Origin: Lachnospiraceae bacterium UBA2860
GTDB taxonomy: Bacteria; Bacillota; Clostridia; Lachnospirales; Lachnospiraceae
Assembly: GCA_002350625.1 (NCBI GenBank)
Contig: DEFE01000007.1
Coordinates: 23,393-31,528, forward strand
Length of the DNA: 8,136 nucleotides
Direction of reading: 5' to 3'
A program made the position numbers and the translations under genes. Within the stretch, counting starts at the first letter, position 1; each line of letters opens with the position of its first letter. Under the pieces are notes generated by a model, which worked only from the letters and a program-made list of their open reading frames with translations, had not been told where the DNA came from and did no database searches. Positions 1-6,086 of this stretch are shown here, one piece after another.

Positions 1-1
1 G

Positions 2-337
2 ACGGCGGTCCCGGAGAAGGAGAGCATACGAAGTCTTGCTGCACATGGGGCGTCCATGGCCATTTACTTGAGTACGGGTATGCTGGGCGAGCTGGCTGAA
101 GAATTGATCCGCGGAGGGTATGCGCCGGACACGCCGGCTGCACTGGTTTACAAAGCGACCTGGCCGGAAGAGAGATGCTTCCTCTGCACGCTTGCATCGC
201 TTGCCGACACCGGGAGGGAGCACGGGATCGGCAAAACGGCGGTGGTGCTTGTGGGGGACGCCGTTCTGCACAGGGGCGGCTATGAGCGATCGAAACTTTA
301 TGATCCGGCATTTGAGACGGAATTCAGGAAAATATAA
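2..337 (+). CDS. cbiF: CbiF, cobalt-precorrin-4 C11-methyltransferase (3' part)
   Basis: The frame is open from the left edge, so the gene starts upstream; about 111 C-terminal residues are present. CbiF transfers a methyl group from S-adenosylmethionine to C-11 of cobalt-precorrin-4 in the cytoplasm, in the anaerobic cobalamin pathway. Visible family landmarks are PEKESIRSLAAHGASMAIYLS near the start of the fragment (positions about 14-73), ALVYKATWPEER, the TAVVLVGD strand, and the typical ending ERSKLYDPAF. The normal C-terminus is followed by ETEFRKI and a TAA. The last 31 bp are repeated 34 bp downstream, so the stop now lies 30 bp before cbiG. In the second copy the homologous reading frame would end in an ATGA overlap with cbiG, which is probably the ancestral arrangement. 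Identity is secure from the motifs and from the cbiG neighbour; only the length upstream is unknown. Confidence 0.95.
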   Translation, partial: TAVPEKESIRSLAAHGASMAIYLSTGMLGELAEELIRGGYAPDTPAALVYKATWPEERCFLCTLASLADTGREHGIGKTAVVLVGDAVLHRGGYERSKLYDPAFETEFRKI

Positions 338-369
338 CCCGGCATATGAAACGGAATTCAGGAAATTAT
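305..369 (+). repeat. 34-bp-offset direct duplication of the cbiF 3' end
   Basis: Two 31-bp copies, 305-335 and 339-369, share CCGGCAT, GA(G/A)ACGGAATTCAGGAAA and the final TAT, with only a few mismatches. The first copy encodes DPAFETEFRKI and ends cbiF. The second, shifted one frame, would encode PAYETEFRKL followed by TGA overlapping the cbiG ATG. The Shine-Dalgarno AGGA of cbiG (360-363) lies in the second copy. This looks like a tandem duplication that pushed the cbiF stop away from cbiG while keeping a copy of the ribosome binding site. Confidence 0.85.
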
Positions 370-1360
370 GAAGAAAATGGCAATCTGCTTTACGAGGCAG
401 GGCAGAGAATTAATAGAACGGCTGATCGAGGCGTGCCGGACGAAGGGGATCGCGCCTCCGGAGGGCTATCTGCTTTCCGAGACGGCTGATCCGGGAAGCC
501 TGATCAAGGTCCGCACATCCATCCGGAAATGGATGGAGGAGGCCTTCCGGGAGGGATATGCGATCCTGTTTGTCGGTGCTGCAGGCATCGCGGTCCGCGC
601 CATTTCGGGACTTCCGGAGGATAAGCTGACGGATGCGCCGCTGCTTGTTCTTGACGACGGGGGAAGGTATGTGATCCCGCTTCTTTCGGGACATGTCGGA
701 GGCGGCAACAAGCTGGCACTGACGGTGGCTGAGCTGCTTCATGCTGAAGCGGTGATCACCACTTCAACGGACGTAAATGGCGCTTTCCCGGCGGATGTAT
801 TTGCGGCGGAAAACCGGCTGAAGATCCGGAACCGTGAGGGGATCAGGAAGGTTTCGGCAAAAGCGATCGAAGGCAGGAGCATCACGCTCTCCATCAAGAA
901 TTATCCGCCGAAGGAGCCGGTCGATCTCATCGTCGCGGACGAGACGGATGCGGAATACAGCCTTCTTTTAAGCCCCAGGGAATATACGGTCGGGCTCGGC
1001 ATGAAAAAGAATACTAAAGCGGAAGACCTGGAGAAGTTCTTTCTCGAGATGCTTGCTGATCACGGCCTTCAGCCGGATGACGTGTACGCGCTTTGCACAA
1101 TCGATCTGAAAATGGATGAACCTGCACTTAGAGGCATTTGCGACAGGTACGCGATCCCGCTGCTCGCTTTTGACGCGGAGCTGCTCCGAAAGGCGGAAGG
1201 GATTTTTCATGCATCCGGGTTTGTGCTCCGCACGGTCGGCGTCGATAATGTCTGCGAGCGGGCGGCGGTGCTTGGCGCCGGGCCGGGCGGGGAGTTGATC
1301 GCGCCGAAACGCGCCGGAAATGGGATGACGGCGGCGATCGCGAGGAGGCGGCTTGATTGA
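368..1360 (+). CDS. cbiG: CbiG, cobalt-precorrin-5A hydrolase
   Basis: CbiG (330 aa here) opens the delta-lactone ring of cobalt-precorrin-5A and releases the two-carbon fragment as acetaldehyde, giving cobalt-precorrin-5B. It marks the oxygen-independent route. The N-terminal domain shows GAAGIAVRAI (residues 70-79), GHVGGGNKLA (108-117; most relatives have GHLGGAN) and TTSTDVNG (131-138). The C-terminal domain begins near 206 with VGLGMKKNT and carries GVDNVCERAA (291-300) and the ending PKRAGNGMTAAIARR. Length is usual for the short form of the family. The ATG at 368 follows AGGAAATT, with AGGA four bases upstream. The TGA is 23 bp before the cbiH ATG, so the two genes are almost certainly co-transcribed. 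There is no frameshift or missing motif. Confidence 0.95.
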   Translation: MKKMAICFTRQGRELIERLIEACRTKGIAPPEGYLLSETADPGSLIKVRTSIRKWMEEAFREGYAILFVGAAGIAVRAISGLPEDKLTDAPLLVLDDGGRYVIPLLSGHVGGGNKLALTVAELLHAEAVITTSTDVNGAFPADVFAAENRLKIRNREGIRKVSAKAIEGRSITLSIKNYPPKEPVDLIVADETDAEYSLLLSPREYTVGLGMKKNTKAEDLEKFFLEMLADHGLQPDDVYALCTIDLKMDEPALRGICDRYAIPLLAFDAELLRKAEGIFHASGFVLRTVGVDNVCERAAVLGAGPGGELIAPKRAGNGMTAAIARRRLD

Positions 1361-1370
1361 GGCCGTTGCG

Positions 1371-1376
1371 AAGGAG
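1371..1376 (+). promoter_or_regulatory. Ribosome binding site of cbiH
   Basis: AAGGAG sits seven bases before the ATG at 1384. This decides the start: the frame is open back to a TTG at 1357, but that codon overlaps the cbiG stop, lacks a comparable site, and would add MRPLRRRLE ahead of the conserved MKGKVYVVGIGPGD beginning. Confidence 0.8.
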
Positions 1377-1383
1377 ACTTGAG

Positions 1384-2115
1384 ATGAAGGGAAAAGTTTA
1401 TGTCGTGGGGATCGGGCCCGGCGATGCGCGGATGATGACGAAAGAGGCGGAGGAGATCCTCGGCCTGTGCGATACGATTGTCGGGTACAAGACGTATATT
1501 GACCTTGTCAGGGACCGCTATCCGGATAAGGAGATCATCGAAAATGGCATGCGCAGTGAGATCGAGCGCTGTCAGATCTGCGTCCGCGAGGCTTTGTCCG
1601 GGAAGAAGGTCGCGCTGATCTGCAGCGGGGACGCGGGGATATACGGAATGGCCTCGCCCTTGCTTGAAGAGGCGGAAAAGGATGGATTCGTGGATGTCAC
1701 GATCGTTCCGGGGGTGACCGCGGCGCTAAGCGGCGCGGCTGTCCTCGGGGCGCCGCTCGGCCACGATGTGTGCATGATCAGCTTAAGCGATATTTTGACG
1801 CCATTTGCGTTGATCGAAAAGAGGCTGCTCTGTGCCGCCGAGGGGGATTTCTGCATTGTGCTTTATAATCCCGCGAGCACGAAGCGGGCGGATTATCTGA
1901 GGCGGGCCTGCGATATTCTGCTGACGCGGCTTTCGCCGGAGACCGTGTGCGGGTATGTCCGGAAGATCGGGAGAGAGGGGACGGAGAAGAAGATCTGCAC
2001 GCTGAAGGAGCTGCGGGAGGAGAAGGTCGATATGCTGACGACGGTCTTTATCGGGAACACCGCGACGAGGGCGATCGGGGGGCGGATGGTCACGCCCAGG
2101 GGGTACCATAGATGA
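1384..2115 (+). CDS. cbiH: CbiH, cobalt-precorrin-3 C17-methyltransferase
   Basis: CbiH methylates C-17 of cobalt-precorrin-3 with S-adenosylmethionine and drives ring contraction to cobalt-precorrin-4, the substrate of the neighbouring CbiF. The 243-residue protein is a complete tetrapyrrole methylase: GIGPGD at residues 9-14, SGDAGIYGMA (81-90), VPGVTA (108-113), GHDVCMISLSD (126-136), YNPAS (161-165), IGNT (223-226) and the diagnostic C-terminus GGRMVTPRGY (232-241). The length matches the methyltransferase-only form, with no extra C-terminal ferredoxin-like domain. The TGA stop (2113-2115) overlaps an ATG (2112-2114) as ATGA. The sequence from about 2062 to just past this stop is unit 1 of a three-unit tandem repeat that separates cbiH from cbiJ. 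Confidence 0.95.
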   Translation: MKGKVYVVGIGPGDARMMTKEAEEILGLCDTIVGYKTYIDLVRDRYPDKEIIENGMRSEIERCQICVREALSGKKVALICSGDAGIYGMASPLLEEAEKDGFVDVTIVPGVTAALSGAAVLGAPLGHDVCMISLSDILTPFALIEKRLLCAAEGDFCIVLYNPASTKRADYLRRACDILLTRLSPETVCGYVRKIGREGTEKKICTLKELREEKVDMLTTVFIGNTATRAIGGRMVTPRGYHR

Positions 2116-2238
2116 AAAGCTGCGGCGAGAACGATCGGGGGGCGGATGGTCACGCCCAGAGGGTATCGTATTTGAATAGCTGCGACGAGAACGATCGGGG
2201 GCGAATGGTCACGCCCAAGGGGGACCATAGATGAAAAG
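2062..2238 (+). repeat. 60-bp tandem repeat, three units, spanning the cbiH/cbiJ junction
   Basis: Units begin near 2062, 2122 and 2182; the periods are 60 and 59-60 bp because unit 3 has lost one G in its G-run. The shared core is CGATCGGGG, (G)GCG(G/A)ATGGTCACGCCCA, then a G-rich stretch and an AT-rich end. Unit 1 is the genuine coding end of cbiH (ATRAIGGRMVTPRGYHR) plus ATGAAAAG, which matches the first bases of cbiJ. Unit 3 ends in the real cbiJ start. Unit 2 has diverged in its last 15 bases (TTGAATAG in place of ATGAAAAG). Each unit holds GGGCG, an 8-base spacer and CGCCC, a possible small hairpin. The array therefore arose by duplicating the old stop/start junction. Confidence 0.9.
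2112..2234 (+). CDS. Possible 40-codon coupling reading frame between cbiH and cbiJ
   Basis: An ATG at 2112 overlaps the cbiH stop (ATGA) and is preceded, eight bases away, by AGGGGG (2098-2103). The frame runs 40 codons, beginning MKSCGENDRGADGHAQRVSY, and stops at TGA 2232-2234, which overlaps the cbiJ ATG at 2231, again as ATGA. It lies wholly in the 60-bp repeat. Its last part, GRMVTPKGDHR, re-reads the cbiH C-terminus because the one-base loss in unit 3 restores that frame. The peptide itself looks like a by-product with no recognisable domain. Its value, if translated, would be to carry ribosomes from cbiH to cbiJ. The frame is seen in the sequence; translation is inference. Confidence 0.35.
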   Translation: MKSCGENDRGADGHAQRVSYLNSCDENDRGRMVTPKGDHR

Positions 2239-4441
2239 AGTTGTGATCTTCGGGGGAACTACGGAAGGGCGGCTGCTGTCCGAGCGGCTCTCGGAAGCGG
2301 GACGGGCGCATGTTGTCTGCGTCGCCGGGAAATACGGGGAGGAGCTACTTGGGGAAACGGATTTTGCACGGATCCGCACGGGGCGCATGGATGAAGAGGA
2401 GATACTTCGCTTTTTTGCGGCGGAAGGGATGGGGGAGGACGACCTGATCCTGGACGCGACGCATCCCTATGCGACGCAGGTCACTGAAAACATCAGGAAG
2501 GCTGTTGAGAAGACAGGTGCGACTTATGTCAGGATCATACGGGAGCGGGGGATGCATCCTTTAAGGGATGCTTCATGCTATGCGGATATCGCGGAATGCG
2601 CGAGGGAACTGGGGAAAAGGCTTGGCGGCGAAGAGCGCGGCGAAGAGCGCGGTGGCGAAGAGCGCGGGAGCGAAGTGAGCGGTGGCAAAGTGAGCGGGAG
2701 CGAAGCGAGCGGCAATATTCTTCTGGCGACGGGGAGCAAGGAATTGGCGGCTTATTGCGCGGAGGTTCCTGAGGCGGTCAGAAAAAGGACTTATGTGCGG
2801 ATTCTTCCTTCCGAAGAGAGCCTCGCGATCTGCAGGAAGGAAGGGATTGCGGCCGATCATATCATCGCGATGCAGGGGCCATTTTCGGAGGAACTGAATC
2901 GCGCGCTTTTCAGGCAATATAAGATACGGCATCTGGTGACGAAAGAGAGCGGAAAAGCGGGGGGCTTTGAAGAAAAGATAAGAGCTGCCGAAAATGAAAA
3001 CGTGAAGGTCCATCTGATTGAAAGACCGGCGTCGGAAGAAGGGATGACCGTGGAGGAAGTGTGGGAGCGGTTCTTCGCGGCGGAGACTGAGATGCCGGGG
3101 AGTGGGATGCATCCGGCGATGGATGCAGAGGCTTCGGATCGCGGTGCGCTTCCGGCGATGGAAGCAGATGCTTTGGATCGTGGCGTGCATCCGGCGACGG
3201 ATGCAGAGGGATCAGATCGCAGCGTGCTTCCACTCCTGACACTTGTGGGAATCGGGATGGGAACGGAAGAAGGAATGACCCTTGCGGTGCGAGACGCCAT
3301 CGAGGAAGCGGATGTGGTGTTCGGAGCCGGAAGACTGGTGCGCGATCTGAAAGTCCCGGTGAAGCATGAGATGTATAGAGCCGGCGAGATCATCCCGGTG
3401 CTTGAGGCTGTCCGCCCGGAAAAGGCGGTGGTTCTTTTTTCCGGAGACACAGGGTTCTACAGCGGCGCAAATGAGGCGGCGAGGGCATTTCGAAAGTGGA
3501 GAAGCGGACTCCGGATCCGGATATTGCCGGGGATCTCCTCTGTTGCGTTTCTGGCCGCGAAGCTCGGGGAAAGCTATGAGGACGCTGTGATCACAAGTCT
3601 TCATGGCAGGAATAGCGCCGCGGACGTCGCGGAATTGATGCGGAAGGTAAGCTGCGCGGAGAAGACCTTTGTTCTGCTGTCCGGCGGAAGCGACGTGCCT
3701 GTGATCGCAGAGGCCATGCTGCGCGCCGGGATTGATGGCAGGATTTTTGCGGGGGCGAATCTATCTTATCCCGGGGAACAGATCGACAGCATTTCCGTCG
3801 AAGAAGCGATGACGTACACTGCAGACGGTCCCGTGACGCTCATGATCCGGAACCTGCATCCGGCAAGGCGGCCGCTTCTTTTGCTCAGGCGCGATGAGGA
3901 TTTTGAACGGGACGGCGTGCCGATGACGAAGGAATGTATCCGCCATGAAAGCCTGATCCGTCTTGGTCTGAAGGAAAATGACCTGCTGTTCGACATCGGC
4001 GGAGGAACCGGTTCCGTGGGGATTGAAGCCGCATCCATGCATCCTTCGGTGCGGGTGAAAATTTTTGAAAAGAATCCGAAAGCGGTGGAGCTGATCCGGC
4101 GCAACGCCGCGAAGAACGGCGTCTCTTTTGTGACGGTATTGGAAGGAGAAGCGTCGGAGCTGCTTCGCGGGATGGAGAAGCCGGACTGTGTCTTTATCGG
4201 CGGCAGCGGCGGGAAGCTGAAAGAGATGCTGGAGATCCTGCACCGGAAAGGAAGGGGCATCCGCTTTGTGATCACGGCGGTGAGCCTTGAGACCCTCGGG
4301 GAAGTGACGGATCTTCTTCAGACGTACGAGACAGCGGATGAAAGAATCATCCAGCTTGCCGTCACAAATGTGGAGAGGATCGGGCGGCACCGCATGATGC
4401 GGGCGAACAATCCGGTCTTTATCATTTCTTTCACATTGTAG
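2231..4441 (+). CDS. cbiJ/cbiE/cbiT: CbiJ-CbiE-CbiT fusion: cobalt-precorrin-6A reductase and C5/C15 methyltransferase, decarboxylating
   Basis: One 736-residue protein joins three enzymes. CbiJ (about 1-283) reduces cobalt-precorrin-6A with a nicotinamide cofactor; it shows FGGTTEGR (7-14), DATHPYA (75-81), ATGSKELAAY (166-175), MQGPFS (214-219) and VTKESGKAGGFEEKI (236-250). CbiE (about 335-545) methylates C-5: LVGIGMGTEEGMT, LFSGDTGFYSGA (402-413), LPGISSVAFLAAKLG (432-446). CbiT (about 550-736) methylates C-15 and decarboxylates the C-12 acetate: DEDFERDGVPMTKECIR (555-571), the methyl donor site DIGGGTGSVGIEAA (588-601), and FIGGSGGKL. CbiE-CbiT fusions are common (CobL type); adding CbiJ in front is less so. 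Two repeat arrays interrupt it, inside CbiJ (132-161) and in the CbiJ-CbiE linker (292-334). The ATG follows AAGGGGG by seven bases. All three domains look intact. Confidence 0.93.
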   Translation: MKRVVIFGGTTEGRLLSERLSEAGRAHVVCVAGKYGEELLGETDFARIRTGRMDEEEILRFFAAEGMGEDDLILDATHPYATQVTENIRKAVEKTGATYVRIIRERGMHPLRDASCYADIAECARELGKRLGGEERGEERGGEERGSEVSGGKVSGSEASGNILLATGSKELAAYCAEVPEAVRKRTYVRILPSEESLAICRKEGIAADHIIAMQGPFSEELNRALFRQYKIRHLVTKESGKAGGFEEKIRAAENENVKVHLIERPASEEGMTVEEVWERFFAAETEMPGSGMHPAMDAEASDRGALPAMEADALDRGVHPATDAEGSDRSVLPLLTLVGIGMGTEEGMTLAVRDAIEEADVVFGAGRLVRDLKVPVKHEMYRAGEIIPVLEAVRPEKAVVLFSGDTGFYSGANEAARAFRKWRSGLRIRILPGISSVAFLAAKLGESYEDAVITSLHGRNSAADVAELMRKVSCAEKTFVLLSGGSDVPVIAEAMLRAGIDGRIFAGANLSYPGEQIDSISVEEAMTYTADGPVTLMIRNLHPARRPLLLLRRDEDFERDGVPMTKECIRHESLIRLGLKENDLLFDIGGGTGSVGIEAASMHPSVRVKIFEKNPKAVELIRRNAAKNGVSFVTVLEGEASELLRGMEKPDCVFIGGSGGKLKEMLEILHRKGRGIRFVITAVSLETLGEVTDLLQTYETADERIIQLAVTNVERIGRHRMMRANNPVFIISFTL
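2624..2713 (+). repeat. 15-bp in-frame repeat inside the CbiJ domain
   Basis: Six consecutive units encode GGEER, GEER, GGEER, GSEVS, GGKVS and GSEAS (residues 132-160), then GN. Five are 15 bp and one is 12 bp, so the frame is kept. The array lies between ARELGKRL and the conserved ILLATGSKELAAY strand and makes the domain about 30 residues longer than usual. The encoded stretch is glycine-rich and charged, most likely a flexible surface loop. Confidence 0.85.
3104..3232 (+). repeat. 39-bp in-frame repeat forming the CbiJ-CbiE linker
   Basis: Three exact-length units, 3104-3142, 3143-3181 and 3182-3220, encode GMHPAMDAEASDR, GALPAMEADALDR and GVHPATDAEGSDR; a partial fourth (3221-3232) encodes SVLP. 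The units differ at several bases each, so the array is not brand new. It sits exactly between the end of CbiJ (EEVWERFFAAE) and the first strand of CbiE (LLTLVGIGMG), where a spacer is structurally harmless. Confidence 0.9.
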
Positions 4442-4593
4442 GGGGCGTGATTTCGTCGTTCACATAGCAGGTGGTGATACGGGTCATGCTGTTCACATGG
4501 CAGGGTAGTGATTCGGGTCATGCTTTTCACATAGCAGGGTGGTGATTCGGGTCATGCTTTTCATATAGCAGGGAGCGTGATTTGGGTCATGCG
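4422..4593 (+). repeat. 34-bp tandem array between cbiT and cbiA
   Basis: Near-identical units start at 4484, 4518 and 4552 (TCATGCT(T/G)TTCA(C/T)AT, then GCAGGG, GTGATT and a GGG-rich end). Shorter or more diverged units start near 4422 and 4455, and a fragment, TCATGC, at 4587. The 4422 unit is the coding end of cbiT: TCATTTCTTTCACATTGTAG includes the stop. The array fills nearly all of the 166-bp gap before cbiA. No unique spacers, terminator or riboswitch-like structure is visible, and I saw no convincing promoter here, so cbiA is probably still read from upstream. Confidence 0.85.
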
Positions 4594-4596
4594 GAG

Positions 4597-4602
4597 AGGT
4601 GA
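4597..4602 (+). promoter_or_regulatory. Ribosome binding site of cbiA
   Basis: AGGTGA, five bases before the ATG at 4608, is fully complementary to the 16S 3' end. It favours the ATG over an in-frame GTG at 4599, which lies inside this site. Confidence 0.7.
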
Positions 4603-4607
4603 GAAAG

Positions 4608-6008
4608 ATGACTGAGAAGAAGATCCCGCGGGTGCTGCTCGCAGCATCTTCAAGCAACAGCGGGAAGACGCTGCTGACGTGCGCGCTGCTGGATGCGCTG
4701 AAAAAGCGGGGATGCCATCCCGCATCCTTTAAGTGCGGCCCGGATTATATTGATCCCATGTTCCATAAAGAGGTGCTGCAGGTGGAGGGAAGAAATCTGG
4801 ATTCCTTCTTTATGGCGGAGCATGAGATCCGGCAGGCGCTGGCCGGGTGCAGCGGGGACTGCGCTGTCATAGAGGGCGTGATGGGAATCTATGACGGCGC
4901 GGATGTCCGGAGCGACCGGGGGTCCTCCTATGAGATCGCGAGGGTTACGGGGACGCCGGTCGTTTTGATCGCGGATGCTTCAAAGACCGGGCGGACCTTG
5001 ATCTCCTGGATTAAAGGCATTCTTTCAGATGACCGGGAAGGATTGATCAGGGGACTAATCCTCAATCGGATTGGAGATGCTTTTTATGCTTCTTTAAAAC
5101 CGGTACTGGAAACAGAGCTGCTTGAGGCCGGTTACCATGTGGAGATTCTGGGATATGTGCCTAAGATTCGTGACGTGGAATTAAAGAGCAGGCATTTGGG
5201 ACTGATGCTTCCGGGGGAGATCGAAGGGGTATATGAGCAGATCGAAAAAGTCGGGAGGCATTTTCGAGAGCATGTCGATCTGGACCGCCTGCTGCAAATC
5301 ATGGAGGATGCGCCCGGGATTTGTGTTTCGGGAGAAAACAGGGAGGCTTGGGGTGCGCCTGAAGAGCGGCTGACACTGGCGGTAGCGCAGGATGCGGCGT
5401 TCTGCTTTTACTACGCGGAAAACTTGGAGCTATTTGCGAAGAAAGGCGTGAAAATCCGGCGCTTTTCACCGATCAGCGACAGGACGATCCCGGAAGACGC
5501 CGCCGGGATCCTGCTTGGGGGCGGCTATCCGGAGCTGTTTCTGGAGGAGCTCAGTCGCAACACTTCCATGCTTTCCGGACTGCGGGCTGCGCTGTTTGGC
5601 GGGATGCCGAGCCTTGCGGAATGCGGCGGATTCATGTATCTGCATAAGGGGATCACGGACGAGGCGGGGCGGCGGTTTGAGATGGCGGGCGTTGTCGACG
5701 GGGAGTGCTTCTATGCGGGGCATCCGGTGAGGTTCGGGTATATGGAGCTTGGGGAGGCGGCGGACCGCGGGGATCCGTACCGCGGATTTTCGCGGATGCG
5801 GGGGCATGAGTTCCATTACTTTGACAGCACCTCAAGCGGAGGGGCGTTCACGGCCCGGAAGCCGTATAAGGACAGTTCCTGGAAGTGTATGGTTTCGGCG
5901 CATAACGGACTGTGGGGATTTCCGCATCTCTACTATGGATCGAAGCCTTCCGCCGTTGATCTGTTTATCGATCAGATGAGAAAATACAGACGCGGGAATA
6001 TTATGTAA
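4608..6008 (+). CDS. cbiA: CbiA, cobyrinate a,c-diamide synthase
   Basis: CbiA (466 aa) amidates the a and c carboxylates of cobyrinic acid, using ATP and glutamine-derived ammonia, in the cytoplasm. The N-terminal synthetase domain has the P-loop AASSSNSGKT (12-21), FKCGPDYIDPMFH (41-53), and VIEGVMGIYDG (87-97). The C-terminal class I-like glutaminase domain has LLGGGYPELF (302-311), the nucleophile Cys339 in AECGGFMYL, GHEFHYFD (399-406) and a late histidine in FPHLYYGSKP (His440). Length fits the family, usually about 450-470. HypB/cobyric acid synthase (CbiP) is excluded by the shorter length and by the CGPDYIDP motif typical of CbiA. It is the last cobalamin gene in this window. Its TAA stop (6006-6008) lies inside a short duplication with the following palindrome. 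Confidence 0.95.
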   Translation: MTEKKIPRVLLAASSSNSGKTLLTCALLDALKKRGCHPASFKCGPDYIDPMFHKEVLQVEGRNLDSFFMAEHEIRQALAGCSGDCAVIEGVMGIYDGADVRSDRGSSYEIARVTGTPVVLIADASKTGRTLISWIKGILSDDREGLIRGLILNRIGDAFYASLKPVLETELLEAGYHVEILGYVPKIRDVELKSRHLGLMLPGEIEGVYEQIEKVGRHFREHVDLDRLLQIMEDAPGICVSGENREAWGAPEERLTLAVAQDAAFCFYYAENLELFAKKGVKIRRFSPISDRTIPEDAAGILLGGGYPELFLEELSRNTSMLSGLRAALFGGMPSLAECGGFMYLHKGITDEAGRRFEMAGVVDGECFYAGHPVRFGYMELGEAADRGDPYRGFSRMRGHEFHYFDSTSSGGAFTARKPYKDSSWKCMVSAHNGLWGFPHLYYGSKPSAVDLFIDQMRKYRRGNIM

Positions 6009-6013
6009 ACAAA

Positions 6014-6042
6014 TATGACACGGGGTCAGACCCCGTGTCATA
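6014..6042 (+). terminator. Palindrome 1, likely rho-independent terminator after cbiA
   Basis: A perfect inverted repeat, TATGACACGGGGTC, one A, then its complement: 14-bp arms around a single central base (some of the centre must open to form a loop). It begins 5 bp after the cbiA stop and is followed by CTTTTT (6043-6048). The other strand also runs into a T-rich stretch, so it could stop transcription both ways. The same palindrome recurs three more times, so it may be a dispersed element used as a terminator. Confidence 0.55.
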
Positions 6043-6061
6043 CTTTTTATGTAAACTGATG

Positions 6062-6086
6062 TGACAAGGGGTCAGACCCCGTGTCA
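6062..6086 (+). repeat. Palindrome 2, same family
   Basis: TGACAAGGGGTC, A, GACCCCGTGTCA: 12-bp arms with one mismatch (A where palindrome 1 has C). It has the same A-centred orientation as palindrome 1. No T-run follows. Confidence 0.8.

Noticed and set aside
120..371. Second + strand frame overlapping the end of cbiF and ending NPAYETEFRKL
   Set aside because: Only its last residues resemble CbiF, because of the 34-bp duplication; the rest is an out-of-frame reading of cbiF.
1340..1382. Possible imperfect duplication at the cbiG/cbiH junction (GCGAGGAGGCGGCTTGA and GCGAAGGAGACTTGA)
   Set aside because: The match is short, gapped and purine-rich, so it could be chance; it is much weaker than the other junction repeats.
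1357..1383. TTG start nine codons upstream for cbiH
   Set aside because: The AAGGAG site points to ATG 1384 and the family begins at MKGKVYVVGIG; the extension overlaps the cbiG stop.
2573..3450. Several - strand frames opposite the CbiJ/CbiE region, with repeated peptides
   Set aside because: The repeats in them mirror the 39-bp and 15-bp arrays of the fusion gene; no motifs or ribosome binding sites were seen.
4447..4592. Tiny GTG...TAG frames in each 34-bp unit as a translation relay to cbiA
   Set aside because: The unit at 4484 has TGG in place of the stop, the Shine-Dalgarno spacing is poor, and no frame ends on the cbiA start.
4422..4593. 34-bp array as a CRISPR or as replication-origin iterons
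   Set aside because: Units abut without unique spacers and include coding sequence; no cas, rep or dnaA gene or AT-rich origin is present.
4442..4607. Cobalamin riboswitch before cbiA
   Set aside because: The gap is filled by the tandem array and I see no B12-box-like conserved element or long-range pairing.
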